This document shows, piece after piece, positions 1 to 9,558 of a DNA stretch of 64,000 bases. The notes beneath the pieces are model-generated. The model searched no databases. It was given only the letters and a program-made list of their open reading frames with translations, and was not told the DNA's origin. The position numbers and the translations under genes are program-made. Source of the stretch: UBA4427 sp046351135 (GTDB lineage Bacteria > Myxococcota_A > UBA9160 > UBA4427); NCBI GenBank assembly GCA_046351135.1, contig JAXLZA010000004.1, positions 124,001-188,000 of the forward strand. The letters run 5' to 3'. The number at the start of each line of letters is the position of its first letter. Within the stretch, counting starts at the first letter, position 1.

Positions 1-29
1 AGGAATCGGGGCGCGGGTCGTATTCTTTC

Positions 30-58
30 AAATCCGAATCGAATTCCCAAGCGGATTT
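30..58 (+). terminator. possible weak hairpin terminator
   Basis: A 7-base inverted repeat (AAATCCG at 30-36, CGGATTT at 52-58) runs into a T tract at 56-60. The patch is AT-rich against a very GC-rich background. It would end transcription entering from the left edge. The stem is short and the loop is 15 bases, so the call is weak. Confidence 0.25.
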
Positions 59-60
59 TT

Positions 61-333
61 CCGGTTTCCCGGGCGCGCTGGAGAATCGCGCGGTGCCGCC
101 CCGCGTGGCGCGTGGAGGGAGCCGATCTGACGAGACGTCGCATCGCGTCGCAGCCCGGGCGTCCGGAGCGGCGTGGGACGGGATTCCCGTGCGTTCTGGC
201 GGCCGTGCGGGCCCCGACGGACGGGGCGCGCCTCGGCGCCGCCGCCACGGAGCGAGGGGGGCGCATCGCCCCAGACGGGCGCGGCGGCGGCAGCGGATCG
301 ACGGGGCGTCGACGGCCGGACGCGGTCGGCGGG
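61..333. other. no gene recognised
   Basis: Nothing with coding character was seen between the left edge and the 3' end of the TonB receptor gene. The open frames here are extensions of shadows of that gene. No tRNA or other structured RNA was recognised. Confidence 0.5.
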
Positions 334-2490
334 TCAGTGGTACAGGGCCACGCCGACGCGCGGGGCGATGCCCGGGGACTCGAAGCCGACCGCCTCGCGC
401 CGGGTCCGGTTCGTCGCGTTCTCGATCTCGAAGTAGACGTCGAGCCCGGGCAGCGGCGTCCAGGTCGCCCGCAGGTCGATGCGCTCGTAGCCCGCGAGCG
501 TGACGACGCGCCCCCCGATCGCCGCCGCCGACGCCTTGCTCGGTCCCACGGCGAGGGCGCGCACGAGGAAGTCCCACTTCGGGAAGGGCCGCGCGTGCAG
601 CTCGGCGAAGCCGCGCCAGCGCGGGCGGTTCTGCGGGGCACGGCTCGTCCCCCCGAAATCCGTCGGATTGAAGCTCGCCGCGGTCACGAGCTCGAAGATC
701 GGCAGCGGACGCCAGTCGAGCTGGGCCTCGACGCCGCGGGAGATCAGCCGACCGCGACCGACGATCCGGAACAGCTGGGCGTCGAAGTCGTGGAGGTTCT
801 CGACCTCGAGATCGAAGTAGCCGAGCTGGGCGCCGAAGGCGTCTGCCGCGCTGCGGTAGCGCAGGCCCGCCTCGAAGCCGCGGCTGCGTTCGATGCCGAG
901 CGAGGGATTGCCGACGAGCGGATTGTCGAGGGCATAGAAGCTCGGGCGGCGGAAGCCCTGGCCGTAGCGGCCGAAGACGTGGAAGCGCGTGCCCGGGATC
1001 GCGGAGACGATGCCGACCGAGGGGGAGATCCGGTCCTCCTCGTCGGGGGTCGCGTCGAAGCGCGCGCTGCCCGAGACGACCACGTGGGGGCCGATCGGCT
1101 GCTCGAGCTCGCCGAAGACGCTCGCCGTGCGGCGGTGGGCGAAGTAGGGGCAGCGGGCGAAGCCGGTCTGCGGATCGACGGAGCGGCAGTTGCCGAGGAC
1201 CTGGCCGAGCTGGAGGGCGGTGTCGCTGTCGGCCTCCTCCCAGATCCCGGCGACGCCGCCGACGACCCGGGCCCCCTCGCGGAAGCCGGGCAGGTCGAGG
1301 GCCGGGAGCTCCCCGTCGGCCACCAGCGAGGCGTCCCAGCGCCCGTACTCGTCGCCGGTCCGGGAGGCGGGCACCACCGGGATGCTCGTCCCGACCAGCT
1401 CGATCCCGGCCGAGACGAGGTCCTCGCGGCGGGTGGCCCGGCTCCCCTGCAGCCGCACGTGGGCCGAGTCGTCGGCGAAGCCCCGGACCAGCGAGGCGCC
1501 GAACGAGACCTCCCGGGCATCCCGGTCGTCGAGATTGCGCAGCACCGCGAGCTCGGGCCCGCCGCTCGACTCGGGGAAGGCGCGCGCGCTGCTCTGGTGG
1601 AGGCGCGTGAAGGCCTCGAAGTCGACCTCGAAGGGCAGCGGCACGCGGAGCTTCGCGTGGAGGTTGGCCCCGTCGAAGCCGCCGTCGGAGTGGGGGTCCC
1701 GGCTGGTGTTCAGCGCCGCACCGAGGGCGAGGCCGGCCACGCCGCCCACCCCGGCGCTCGCCTGCCCCGCCACCTCGGCGGTGTGGTAGCGGCCGTAGCG
1801 GGCGCGCACCCGGGTCGCGAGCGGGGCGTCGGCGTCGACGCCCTTCGTCACGATCTGCACGACGCCCGCGAGGGCGTCGGCGCCGTGGATCGAGGACAGC
1901 GGCCCGCGCACCACCTCGATCCTCTCGATGTCGACCAGGGCGAGGGTCGTCGGATCGAAGGAGCCGCCGCGGCTGTTGGTCGGGTCGTTGACGCGTACGC
2001 CGTCGATCAGCACGACGACGTGGTTCGGGTCGAGGCCGCGCAGGGCCAGGGCGGCGCGGCCACCGGCCGCGCCCTCCTGCACGAGATGGAGCCCCGGCAC
2101 GAAGCGGAGCGCGTCGGCGACCGAGGGGCTGATGCCGGTGTCGAGGGCCTTCGCGTCGATCACGCTCGCCTGGTAGGGCTTCGACGCGGTGCTCGGGATG
2201 CGCGACGCCGACACGACCCACTCGTCGTCGGCCGACTCGAAGAGCCGGGCGGTCTCCTCCGCGCTCGCGGCGGGCGTCGGGGCCTGGGCGGCGGCGCGGG
2301 CCGGGGCGGCCCCGGGCGGCGCCCCGGCTGCCTGGGCCGCGACCGGCCCGGTCCGGGCGAGCAGCAGGCCCGCGATCAGCAGCGTGGCCGCGAGCCGGCG
2401 GAGGCCCCGGAGGCGGGCGAAGGCCCTCCCCCGACGCCGTGCGCCGACGCCGTCGTCGCCTGCCGGATCCGTCTCGCGCCCGTCCAACAC
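334..2490 (-). CDS. TonB-dependent outer-membrane receptor
   Basis: Outer-membrane active transporter that takes up a substrate using TonB energy. From the chosen GTG start it is about 718 residues. An Arg-rich N-terminus leads into a hydrophobic signal segment (LAATLLIAGLLLA) ending near PVAAQA. A plug domain at roughly residues 80-200 shows the typical ALRGLD, VLIDGVRVND and IEVVRGP motifs, and the rest is beta-barrel ending in VGVALYH. The frame stays open to 2640, but that would run over the start of the divergent lutA gene, so the GTG at 2490 is preferred; the exact start is uncertain. The plug resembles BtuB/FepA-like receptors, but the substrate cannot be read from sequence. No TonB, ExbB or ABC importer gene lies nearby. 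The divergent lactate-oxidation operon may share the 130-base intergenic region as a promoter. Confidence 0.9.
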   Translation of the reverse strand: MLDGRETDPAGDDGVGARRRGRAFARLRGLRRLAATLLIAGLLLARTGPVAAQAAGAPPGAAPARAAAQAPTPAASAEETARLFESADDEWVVSASRIPSTASKPYQASVIDAKALDTGISPSVADALRFVPGLHLVQEGAAGGRAALALRGLDPNHVVVLIDGVRVNDPTNSRGGSFDPTTLALVDIERIEVVRGPLSSIHGADALAGVVQIVTKGVDADAPLATRVRARYGRYHTAEVAGQASAGVGGVAGLALGAALNTSRDPHSDGGFDGANLHAKLRVPLPFEVDFEAFTRLHQSSARAFPESSGGPELAVLRNLDDRDAREVSFGASLVRGFADDSAHVRLQGSRATRREDLVSAGIELVGTSIPVVPASRTGDEYGRWDASLVADGELPALDLPGFREGARVVGGVAGIWEEADSDTALQLGQVLGNCRSVDPQTGFARCPYFAHRRTASVFGELEQPIGPHVVVSGSARFDATPDEEDRISPSVGIVSAIPGTRFHVFGRYGQGFRRPSFYALDNPLVGNPSLGIERSRGFEAGLRYRSAADAFGAQLGYFDLEVENLHDFDAQLFRIVGRGRLISRGVEAQLDWRPLPIFELVTAASFNPTDFGGTSRAPQNRPRWRGFAELHARPFPKWDFLVRALAVGPSKASAAAIGGRVVTLAGYERIDLRATWTPLPGLDVYFEIENATNRTRREAVGFESPGIAPRVGVALYH

Positions 2491-2620
2491 CGCCCGCCTG
2501 CCCCGCTCCGGCCCCGGCCGGTCCCGCGCGACTGCCCTACTCAGCGCGGGGCGCGCAACATATCTTTGCCCGACCCCGGCGTCGCCCCGCGCACCGGACC
2601 CGGAGGAGCCGCGGCACCCG

Positions 2621-3409
2621 ATGAGGATCGGCCTCTTCATTCCCTGCTATGTCGACCAGCTCCGCCCCGAGGTCGGCCTCGCGGTCGTCCGGCTGCTCGA
2701 CGCCCTCGGCCTCGACTTCGAGTTCCCCGAGGCCCAGACCTGCTGTGGCCAGCCCTTCATGACGGCCGGCGAGCGCGGCCATGCGGGCCGGCTCGGCCGG
2801 CGGCATCTCGACGTGTTCGGCGGGTACGACGTGGTCGTGACCCCGTCGGGGAGCTGTGCGGCCCACGTCCGGGGCCACCTCCCCGAGCTCGTCCCGGGCG
2901 AGCCCGCCCGCGCGCTCGCGGGGCGGACGCGCGAGCTCTGCGAGTTCCTGCTCGGGACCGACGCCCTGCGCGGCCGGACCGGCCGCTTCCCCCACCGCGT
3001 CGGCCTCCACGCGAGCTGCCACGCCCTGCGTGCGCTGCGCCACGGCCGGCCGAGCGAGTCGCGCGAGACCGACCCGGCGCGCGCGACCCCGGACCCGACG
3101 CGCGCGCTGCTCGCGTCGCTCTCGGGCCTCGAGCTCGTCGCGCTCGAGCGCCGCGACGAGTGCTGCGGCTTCGGGGGCGTCTTCGCCGTCGAGCAGGAGG
3201 CGGTCTCCTGCCGCATGGGCCTCGACCGCCTCGCGGACCACGAGCGCGCCGGCGCCGCCGTCGTGACCTCGAGCGACGTGTCGTGCCTGCTCCAGCTCGA
3301 GGGCCTCGCCCGCCGGCGCGGCTCGCCCCTGGTCTTCCGCCACGTCGCGGAGATCCTGGCCGAGGCCTTCCTCGGCCCGGCGGACGGAGGGACGCTTGGG
3401 TCACGTTAG
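2621..3409 (+). CDS. lutA: LutA/LldE-type Fe-S oxidoreductase, CCG-domain subunit of L-lactate oxidation
   Basis: First of three genes encoding the LutABC (LldEFG) complex, which oxidises L-lactate to pyruvate in the cytoplasm or at the membrane. The 262-residue protein has the two CCG cysteine-rich domains of the heterodisulfide-reductase type: CCGQP at residues 41-45 and CCGFGG at 181-186, each ligating an Fe-S cluster. The length is normal for the family (about 240-260). The ATG at 2621 follows a good ribosome site, GGAGGAG, at 2602-2608. The 3' end overlaps lutB by 14 bases, so the two are translationally coupled. Family and gene order make the role secure, although some homologues in similar operons act on other 2-hydroxy acids. 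Confidence 0.9.
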   Translation: MRIGLFIPCYVDQLRPEVGLAVVRLLDALGLDFEFPEAQTCCGQPFMTAGERGHAGRLGRRHLDVFGGYDVVVTPSGSCAAHVRGHLPELVPGEPARALAGRTRELCEFLLGTDALRGRTGRFPHRVGLHASCHALRALRHGRPSESRETDPARATPDPTRALLASLSGLELVALERRDECCGFGGVFAVEQEAVSCRMGLDRLADHERAGAAVVTSSDVSCLLQLEGLARRRGSPLVFRHVAEILAEAFLGPADGGTLGSR

Positions 3410-4856
3410 TCGAGCGCGCACGTTCGTCGCCGACGAGGAGCGCACGACCTGGCACGACCGGGCGCTCTGGTTCGTGCGCGCGAAGCGCGACGCCGCCGCG
3501 GATCTCGTGCCGGACTGGGAGCGCCTCCGCGACGAGGCCGCCGCGATCAAGCGCGAGGCGCTCGCCCGCCTGCCCGAGCTCTGGCTCGAGTTCGAGAGCC
3601 GGGCCACCGCCGCCGGCGCCGTCGTCCACTGGGCCCGCGACGCGGCCGAGCACAACGCCATCGTCGCGCGCCTGCTCGCCGAGCGCGGCGTGACGCGCGT
3701 CGTGAAGAGCAAATCGATGCTGACCGAGGAGTGCGGCCTCAACGCCTTCCTCGAGGCGCGCGGCGTCGAGGTCGTCGACACCGACCTCGGCGAGCGGATC
3801 GTGCAGCTGCGCCGGGAGCCGCCGAGCCACATCGTGATGCCCGCGATCCACCTGCGCCGCGCCGAGGTCGGCGAGACCTTCGCTCGACACATGGGCTCGC
3901 CTCCGGGCCTCGACGATCCCGACGCGCTGACCGCGATCGCCCGCGCCGACCTGCGCGCCCGCTTCCTCGCCGCGCAGGCCGGGCTCACCGGCGTCAACTT
4001 CGCCGTCGCCGAGACCGGCTCGCTCGTCGTCGTGAGCAACGAGGGCAACGTCGATCTCGGCACCGCGCTGCCGAAGCTGCACGTCGCCAGCGTCGGTCTC
4101 GAGAAGATCGTCCCGGCGCAGCGCGACCTCGGCGTCTTCCTGCGCCTGCTCGCCCGCTCGGCGACCGGTCAGGCGATCTCGGCCTACACCTCGCATTTCC
4201 GCGGTCCGCGGCGCGGTGAGCGGGGCGAGGCCGAGAGCGAGCTCCACGTCGTGATCGTCGACAACGGCCGCAGCCGCCTGCTCGCGCGCCCCGAGCTGCG
4301 CGAGTCGCTCGCCTGCATCCGCTGCGGCGCCTGCCTCAACACCTGCCCGGTCTACCGCCGCAGCGGGGGCCACAGCTACGGCGCCGTCATCCCCGGGCCG
4401 ATCGGCTCCGTGCTCGAGCCCGCGCGGGATCCGGCGCTCCACGTCGAGCTGCCCCACGCCTGCACGCTCTGCGGCTCCTGCAGCGAGGTCTGCCCGGTCC
4501 GGATCCCGCTGCACCGCCAGCTGCTCGCGCTGCGCGGCCTGCTGACGGAGGCGGGCCTGCATCCCCGGCGCCGGCGGCTCGTCTTCGGGATCGCCGCGGC
4601 GGTGCTCGCCCGACCGCCGCTCTACCGGATCGCGACCACCCTCGGCCGCGCGCTCGCACGCGTGCTGCCGGCCGGTCTCGTCGAATCGCTCGCCGGCGCC
4701 TGGACGCGGCAGCGGGCGCTGCCGGCGATCCCGGCACAGAGCTTCCGCGCGCAGTGGCGGCGCGCGCGGCGGCCGGGGATCGGCACGGCGATGGGCACGG
4801 GATCCGGGCCGCAATCGGGTCGCGACGCGGGCGCGGCGGGCGGGCTCGAACGATGA
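3396..4856 (+). CDS. lutB: LutB/LldF iron-sulfur protein of L-lactate oxidation
   Basis: Large subunit of the LutABC complex, 486 residues, close to the family norm of about 470. An N-terminal LUD domain (residues about 60-300, with SKSMLTEE and NEGNVDLGT motifs) precedes two 4Fe-4S motifs: CIRCGACLNTCP starting at Cys307 and CTLCGSCSEVCP starting at Cys356. A helical tail of about 110 residues follows, Arg-rich and weakly conserved. The start is a TTG at 3396, five bases after GGAGG (3386-3390) and inside the end of lutA. The stop overlaps the start of lutC as ATGA, which gives a strict three-gene operon. Identification rests on domain order and both neighbours. Confidence 0.9.
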   Translation: MGHVSRARTFVADEERTTWHDRALWFVRAKRDAAADLVPDWERLRDEAAAIKREALARLPELWLEFESRATAAGAVVHWARDAAEHNAIVARLLAERGVTRVVKSKSMLTEECGLNAFLEARGVEVVDTDLGERIVQLRREPPSHIVMPAIHLRRAEVGETFARHMGSPPGLDDPDALTAIARADLRARFLAAQAGLTGVNFAVAETGSLVVVSNEGNVDLGTALPKLHVASVGLEKIVPAQRDLGVFLRLLARSATGQAISAYTSHFRGPRRGERGEAESELHVVIVDNGRSRLLARPELRESLACIRCGACLNTCPVYRRSGGHSYGAVIPGPIGSVLEPARDPALHVELPHACTLCGSCSEVCPVRIPLHRQLLALRGLLTEAGLHPRRRRLVFGIAAAVLARPPLYRIATTLGRALARVLPAGLVESLAGAWTRQRALPAIPAQSFRAQWRRARRPGIGTAMGTGSGPQSGRDAGAAGGLER

Positions 4857-5509
4857 CGCGCGCGCGCGACGCCATCCTCGCCTCCCTCGCCGCGACGCGT
4901 CCCGCCTTCGCCCCGCGCACGGAGCGCTTCGAGGTGCCGGCGATGCCGGCGGATCCGATCGGCGTGCTGCGCGCGCGCGTCGAGGCGGCGGGCGGGCGCT
5001 TCGACGTCGTCGCGCCGGGCGACGCGGCGGGGAGCTGGGTGTCCCGGGTCGAGTGGCCGGTCGCGCTCGCGCCGGAAGGCGCGACGGGCGAAGGGCCCGC
5101 GATCTACTCGGCGCGCAGCGAGATCGCCTGCCAGGGGCGCGGCCGCCTCGAGCCGGGGGCGCCGCCCTTCGACGCGCTCGACCTCTGCGTGCTGCGCGGC
5201 GAGTTCGCCGTGGTCGAGAACGGCGCGGTCTGGCAGGTGCCGCGCCATCCGCTCGAGCGGCGCGCGGCGCTGCTCGCCGAACATCTCGTCGTGGTGATCG
5301 AAGGCGACGCGCTCGTCGCGAACCTGCACCGCGCCTACGATCGGATCGACCTCGGAGCACTCGCCTTCGGCTGGTTCCTCTGCGGTCCCTCGAAGACCGC
5401 CGACATCGAGCAGGCCCTCGTGCTCGGGGCGCACGGCCCCCGCACGATGCGCCTCGTCTGGCTCGCCGACGAAGCGACGGCAGAGGCAACCGCGCGGCAG
5501 GCCCGATGA
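4853..5509 (+). CDS. lutC: LutC/LldG LUD-domain protein of L-lactate oxidation
   Basis: Third subunit of the LutABC L-lactate oxidation system, 218 residues, a single LUD (DUF162) domain. The C-terminal signature FLCGPSKTADIEQALVLGAH is nearly the family consensus. The frame is open further upstream to 4754, but the ATG at 4853 sits in an ATGA overlap with the lutB stop and gives the normal length of 210-230 residues, so it is preferred. No regulator (LutR or LldR) is adjacent. Confidence 0.9.
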   Translation: MTRARDAILASLAATRPAFAPRTERFEVPAMPADPIGVLRARVEAAGGRFDVVAPGDAAGSWVSRVEWPVALAPEGATGEGPAIYSARSEIACQGRGRLEPGAPPFDALDLCVLRGEFAVVENGAVWQVPRHPLERRAALLAEHLVVVIEGDALVANLHRAYDRIDLGALAFGWFLCGPSKTADIEQALVLGAHGPRTMRLVWLADEATAEATARQAR

Positions 5510-5765
5510 GTCGAGGCCCCCGCGCGACGCGTCGGACGATGCACCCGCCGCACCGCCCCGCGCTCGGCCGCGCTCCCGCGGCCCGGGCAGCAGGCAGCCC
5601 CCGCAGTCGACGCGCAATTCGTGTTCCCCCGGGCGCATTCGGGCCGCCGTCGCGCTAAACAACCCGCTGCTCCGACCGGGCCACTCCAGGGAGAGCCGGT
5701 CTTTCTCCGGCCTCCAATTCGGCGGCACGGCGCCCGCGCCGCGCGCACAGGGTCAAGCAGCCTCC

Positions 5766-8749
5766 ATGGATCTCCGCTTCCTCCTTCTTCTGGTGTGCTT
5801 CTTCGTCTCGGGCTTCGCCGCGCTGCTCTACCAGACGGCCTGGACGCGGGAGTTCGCGTTCCTGTTCGGGACCTCGGAGCTCGCGGTGGTCGCGGTGCTG
5901 GCGGCCTACATGGGCGGCCTCGCCCTCGGCGCGGCGGCGGCGGCGCGCTTCGTCGGCCGCCTCGCGCGGCCGGTGCTCGCCTACGGCCTGCTCGAGCTGG
6001 GCATCGCCTTCGGCGCGCTCGCCGTGCCGTTCATGATCCGCGGCGTGCAGGGCGCCTATCTCGGCTTCGCCGGCGGCCTCGAGTCGCTGCCCGAATCGAT
6101 GGGGCTCGGAACGGCCCTCTTCCATCTCGTCGGCTCGTTCGTCGTGCTGGTGCCGTGCACGGCGCTGATGGGGGCGACGCTGCCGCTGCTCGCGCGTTAT
6201 GCGGTGCACGAGGATTCCCAGGTCGGGCCGCGGATCGGCATCCTCTACGCGGTCAACACCTTCGGCGCGATCGCGGGGACGCTGGTCGCCGCCTTCGTGC
6301 TGCTCCCGGCCTTCGGCCTGCGCCAGACCGTCTACATCGGGATCGCCGGCAACGCCGTCGTCTTCCTCGCCGCCGCGGCCCTGGCCCGGGGCCTCGCGGG
6401 CCTGCCGCCGGAGACGACCGCCCACGCCGCCGATCGCGGTCGCTTCCACTGGATCCTGCCCGCGATGCTGCTCTCGGGCGCGGTCTCGTTCCTCTACGAG
6501 GTGCTCTGGACGCGCCTGCTCGGCCAGGTCCTCGGCGGCAGCACGGCGGCCTTCGCGTCGATGCTCTCGAGCTTCCTGCTCGGCATCGCGCTCGGCAGCG
6601 CGATCGCCTCGCGCTTCGCGAAGACCCGCAACGCGGCCACCATCGGCTTCGCGCTCTCCCAGATCGGCTCGGGCGTGCTCGCCTGGGTCGCGTTCCGCGC
6701 CGCGGATCGCCTGCCCGAGCTGACGGCCTACGTCGGCGCCTCGGCGGCGACCCCCGCGAAGGGCGCTGCCGCGGCCGGCCTGATCCTGCTGCCGGTCACG
6801 CTCTGCATCGGCGCGACCTTCCCCTTCGGCGTGCGCCTGCTCGCGAAGGACGCCGACGAGGCGGCCGCGGTGTCGGGCCGCGTCTACGCCTGGAACACGG
6901 TGGGCTCGATCGTCGGCTCGATCGGCGCGGGTTTCTTCCTGCTGCCGATGCTCGGCCTCGAGGGCACCGCCCTCGTCGGCATCGGCACGAGCCTCGCGCT
7001 CGCCCTGCTGACCGCGCTGGGCGGGACGCCGAAGCGGCCCGTCCTGGGGGCCTCGCCGCCGTCGCGATCGCCGCCGTCGCCATCCTCGGGCTGCCGCTGC
7101 CCGTCAACCTGCTGCTCCACTCGGCGATCGCCGGCGGGCGCACCTCGGGCGAGCTCTTCTATCTGGGCGTCGGGCGCTCCGCGACCGTGACCGTCGTCGA
7201 GCACGGCGAGGGCTGGCGGATCCTGACCAACGGCCTGCCCGAGTCCGGCGTCGAGCGCCGCGAGGTCCCGGACCTGCGCTTCAACGAGACGGCCTGGCTC
7301 TCGCTCCTGCCGACCGCCGCGCGACCCGAGACGAAGCAGATGCTGATCATCGGCCTCGGCGGCTCGAAGACTCTCGAGGCGACGGCGTCGACCGTCGAGT
7401 CGATCGACGTGATCGAGCTCGAGGAGGAGGTCGTCAAGGCGAACCGGCTGATCCCGCGCGAGATCCAGCCCCTCGACGATCCGCGGGTCCATCTGCGCAT
7501 CGGCGACGCCCGCGGTGCGATGAACCTGACCGACAAGCACTACGACGCGATCGTGTCGCAGCCCTCGCATCCGTGGACCTCGGGCGCGTCGCATCTGTAC
7601 ACCCGGGACTTCTTCGAGCTCGTGCATTCGAAGCTCGCCCCGGGCGGCATCTTCGTGCAGTGGATCGGCGCGGGCTTCGTCAACGTCGAGCTCTTCGGCA
7701 GCCTGATGGCGGCGATGTCCGACGTGTTCCCCTACGTGCACGTCTACCGGCCGGTGCCGGCGGCGATGGTGTTCATGGCCTCCGACCAGCCGCTCGACCT
7801 GCGCCAGTCGGGTCCGCGCGCCCTGGCCGCCGCGCCCGAGAGCTTCGGGCGCTACGGCATCCACCGCGTCGAGGACTTCTACGCGAGCTGGACCCTCGAC
7901 AGCGACGGCGTGCGGAAGCTGGCCGAGGGGCGACCGATCAACACCGACGACCACAACCGGCTCGCGACGACCCGCCTGCCCGCGGCGGATCGCCACATGA
8001 ATCGCGACGACTTCGACGGGAGCCTCGAGGCGGCCGAGGTGCTCACGCCCGAGCGCCTCGCGGAGGTCGATGCGGTCGCCGTGCTGCGGCGCATGAGCTG
8101 GAACGGCGAGATGCGCCGGGCCCACAAGCTCGCCCGCAAGCTCCCCAAGGCCCAGCGCCTCACGGCCGAGGGCTGGATGATGTTCGACGGCGGCCCGCTC
8201 GTCCGGGCGCAGGCGATGTTCCGCCGGGCGCTGGCCGAGGACCCGACCCTCGAGGACGCGCGGCAGGGCATGATCGCGACCCTGGCCGGCACCGAGCTCG
8301 ACCCCGCGTCGCTGACCCCGACCCAGGCGGCCCTCGTCCGGGCCAACGAGCTGTTCCGCGACCAGGACTGGAAGGGGCTCTCCGCCCTCGACGGCGAGCT
8401 CGCGAAGATCGGCCCCGGGGACCTGACCTTCGGCTCGGCGGTGCGGGCCCGTGTCGCCTGGCGCGTCGAGGGGAACGACCCCGCGGAGGGCAAGGCGGCG
8501 ATCGGCATCATCGACCAGCTGCTGACCCGGGAGCGCACCCCCGACCACTACTTCCTGCGCGCGAAGGCGGGCTGGCTGGCCGGCGATCCGGCGATCGCCT
8601 GGGCCGCGCTCGGCCAGGTCGTGATCAACGGGCGGCCCCGGCCCTATCTGGTCAAGGCCTCCCTGGAGCTCGCCCGAAAGCTCGGTGCGCCGCCGGAGGG
8701 ATCCCGGATCGTCGAGCAGCTGATGATGATGTCGCGGGGGGCGCGCTGA
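5766..8749 (+). CDS. membrane-anchored spermidine-synthase-like methyltransferase-fold protein with C-terminal repeats (frameshifted)
   Basis: The N-terminal 425 or so residues form 11-12 hydrophobic helices of the fused MFS/spermidine-synthase type, starting MDLRFLLLLVCFFVSGFAA. The cytosolic part has a Rossmann spermidine-synthase-like fold (GLGGSKTLEA, DVIELEEEVV, then SQPSHPWTSGASHLYT) at about 7330-7990. A helical, TPR-like tail occupies about 8040-8749. The reading frame breaks in the G run at 7046-7050: frame one ends 140 bases later, while the protein continues in another frame from the same point. One extra G restores a continuous product of about 994 residues. Classical aminopropyltransferases carry an acidic motif where this protein has SQPSHPW, so polyamine synthesis itself is doubtful. 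The family is common but functionally unassigned. It follows lutC by 256 bases and is probably a separate unit. Confidence 0.8.
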
Positions 8750-8750
8750 T

Positions 8751-8771
8751 CGCTCCGGAGCGGAGATTTTT
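8751..8771 (+). terminator. possible terminator after the spermidine-synthase-like gene
   Basis: A perfect 12-base palindrome (CGCTCCGGAGCG, 8751-8762) starts one base after the stop codon and is followed by a run of five T at 8767-8771. The hairpin would be short with a tight loop, so strength is uncertain. Its position favours a terminator separating this gene from the DUF1232 gene. Confidence 0.35.
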
Positions 8772-8809
8772 GTCGCTCGCGCAAAACATTTTTGGTTAGA
8801 CTGCCCGAC

Positions 8810-9358
8810 ATGAAAATCACCTTCGAGCTCTCCGACAAGGATCTCAAGTACTTCCGCCAGCTCTTGCAGAAGGTTCGCCAGGGCGACAACGCGGCCAACG
8901 AAGAGGTCGTGCTGCGCGAGGCCGAGACGCTGCTCGAGCAGGTGCGACAGGCCGAGGCGCCGGAGTTCATCCGGTCGCGCATCGAGCAGCTCCACAAGCT
9001 GATCGAGATGCTGCGCGACACGCAGTGGCGGCTCGAGGGCTCGGACCGCAAGCGCGTGCTCAACGCGCTCGCCTACTTCGCGGATCCCGACGACCTGATC
9101 CCGGACAAGGTGCCGGGCCTCGGCTACCTCGACGACGCGGTCATCGTCGAGCTCGTCGTCCAGGATCTGCGCCACGAGATCGAGGCCTACGACGCCTTCG
9201 TGGCGTTCCGCGCGGAGCGCAAGCGCGCCGCGGCCGAGACGCCCGAAGCGCTCGAGAAGCGGCGCACCGCGCTGCAGACGCGCATGCGCCGCCGCCGGCG
9301 CGGGGACCGCGAGCGCCACATGCGCGTGCGCGGCAAGTCGCCGATCAGCCTCTGGTAG
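8810..9358 (+). CDS. DUF1232 (YkvA-like) protein
   Basis: 182 residues. The first about 95 residues are charged and helical, probably coiled-coil. The central stretch NALAYFADPDDLIPDKVPGL followed by GYLDDAVIVELVVQDL is the DUF1232 signature also seen in YkvA. Family members often have membrane-associated segments, but here the domain looks only moderately hydrophobic. The tail is strongly basic (an RMRRRRRGDR stretch near residues 160-170), which suggests binding to nucleic acid or acidic lipid. The ATG at 8810 is chosen over an upstream in-frame codon because it fits the family and follows an AT-rich leader. The function of the family is unknown. The next gene, a ketosynthase, is 200 bases away. 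Confidence 0.75.
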   Translation: MKITFELSDKDLKYFRQLLQKVRQGDNAANEEVVLREAETLLEQVRQAEAPEFIRSRIEQLHKLIEMLRDTQWRLEGSDRKRVLNALAYFADPDDLIPDKVPGLGYLDDAVIVELVVQDLRHEIEAYDAFVAFRAERKRAAAETPEALEKRRTALQTRMRRRRRGDRERHMRVRGKSPISLW

Positions 9359-9558
9359 CCGGCTCGAAGGGTCCGAACGGGATGCACGCGACCGCCCTCG
9401 GGCCGAGCGGTGGCCCCGCGGCCGAGTGCGTTCCCGTGTGGTACATCTGCGCCGCATGCGGAGGCGGGAGACCCGACCGGGTCGCCCTGCCCGCCACGAT
9501 CTCCGCGTCGCGCGCCCGCGCGGGTCATCGTGCGGCTCATCGCGGAGGAGGGTCCTGA

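Noticed and set aside
112..3693. 1193-residue plus-strand frame over the TonB receptor and lutA
   Set aside because: No domain signature; it mirrors the receptor gene on the other strand and crosses lutA in a wrong frame.
8770..8801. Sigma-70 promoter (TTGTCG and TTAGAC) before the DUF1232 gene
   Set aside because: The spacer would be 20 bases and neither box matches consensus well; not strong enough to list.
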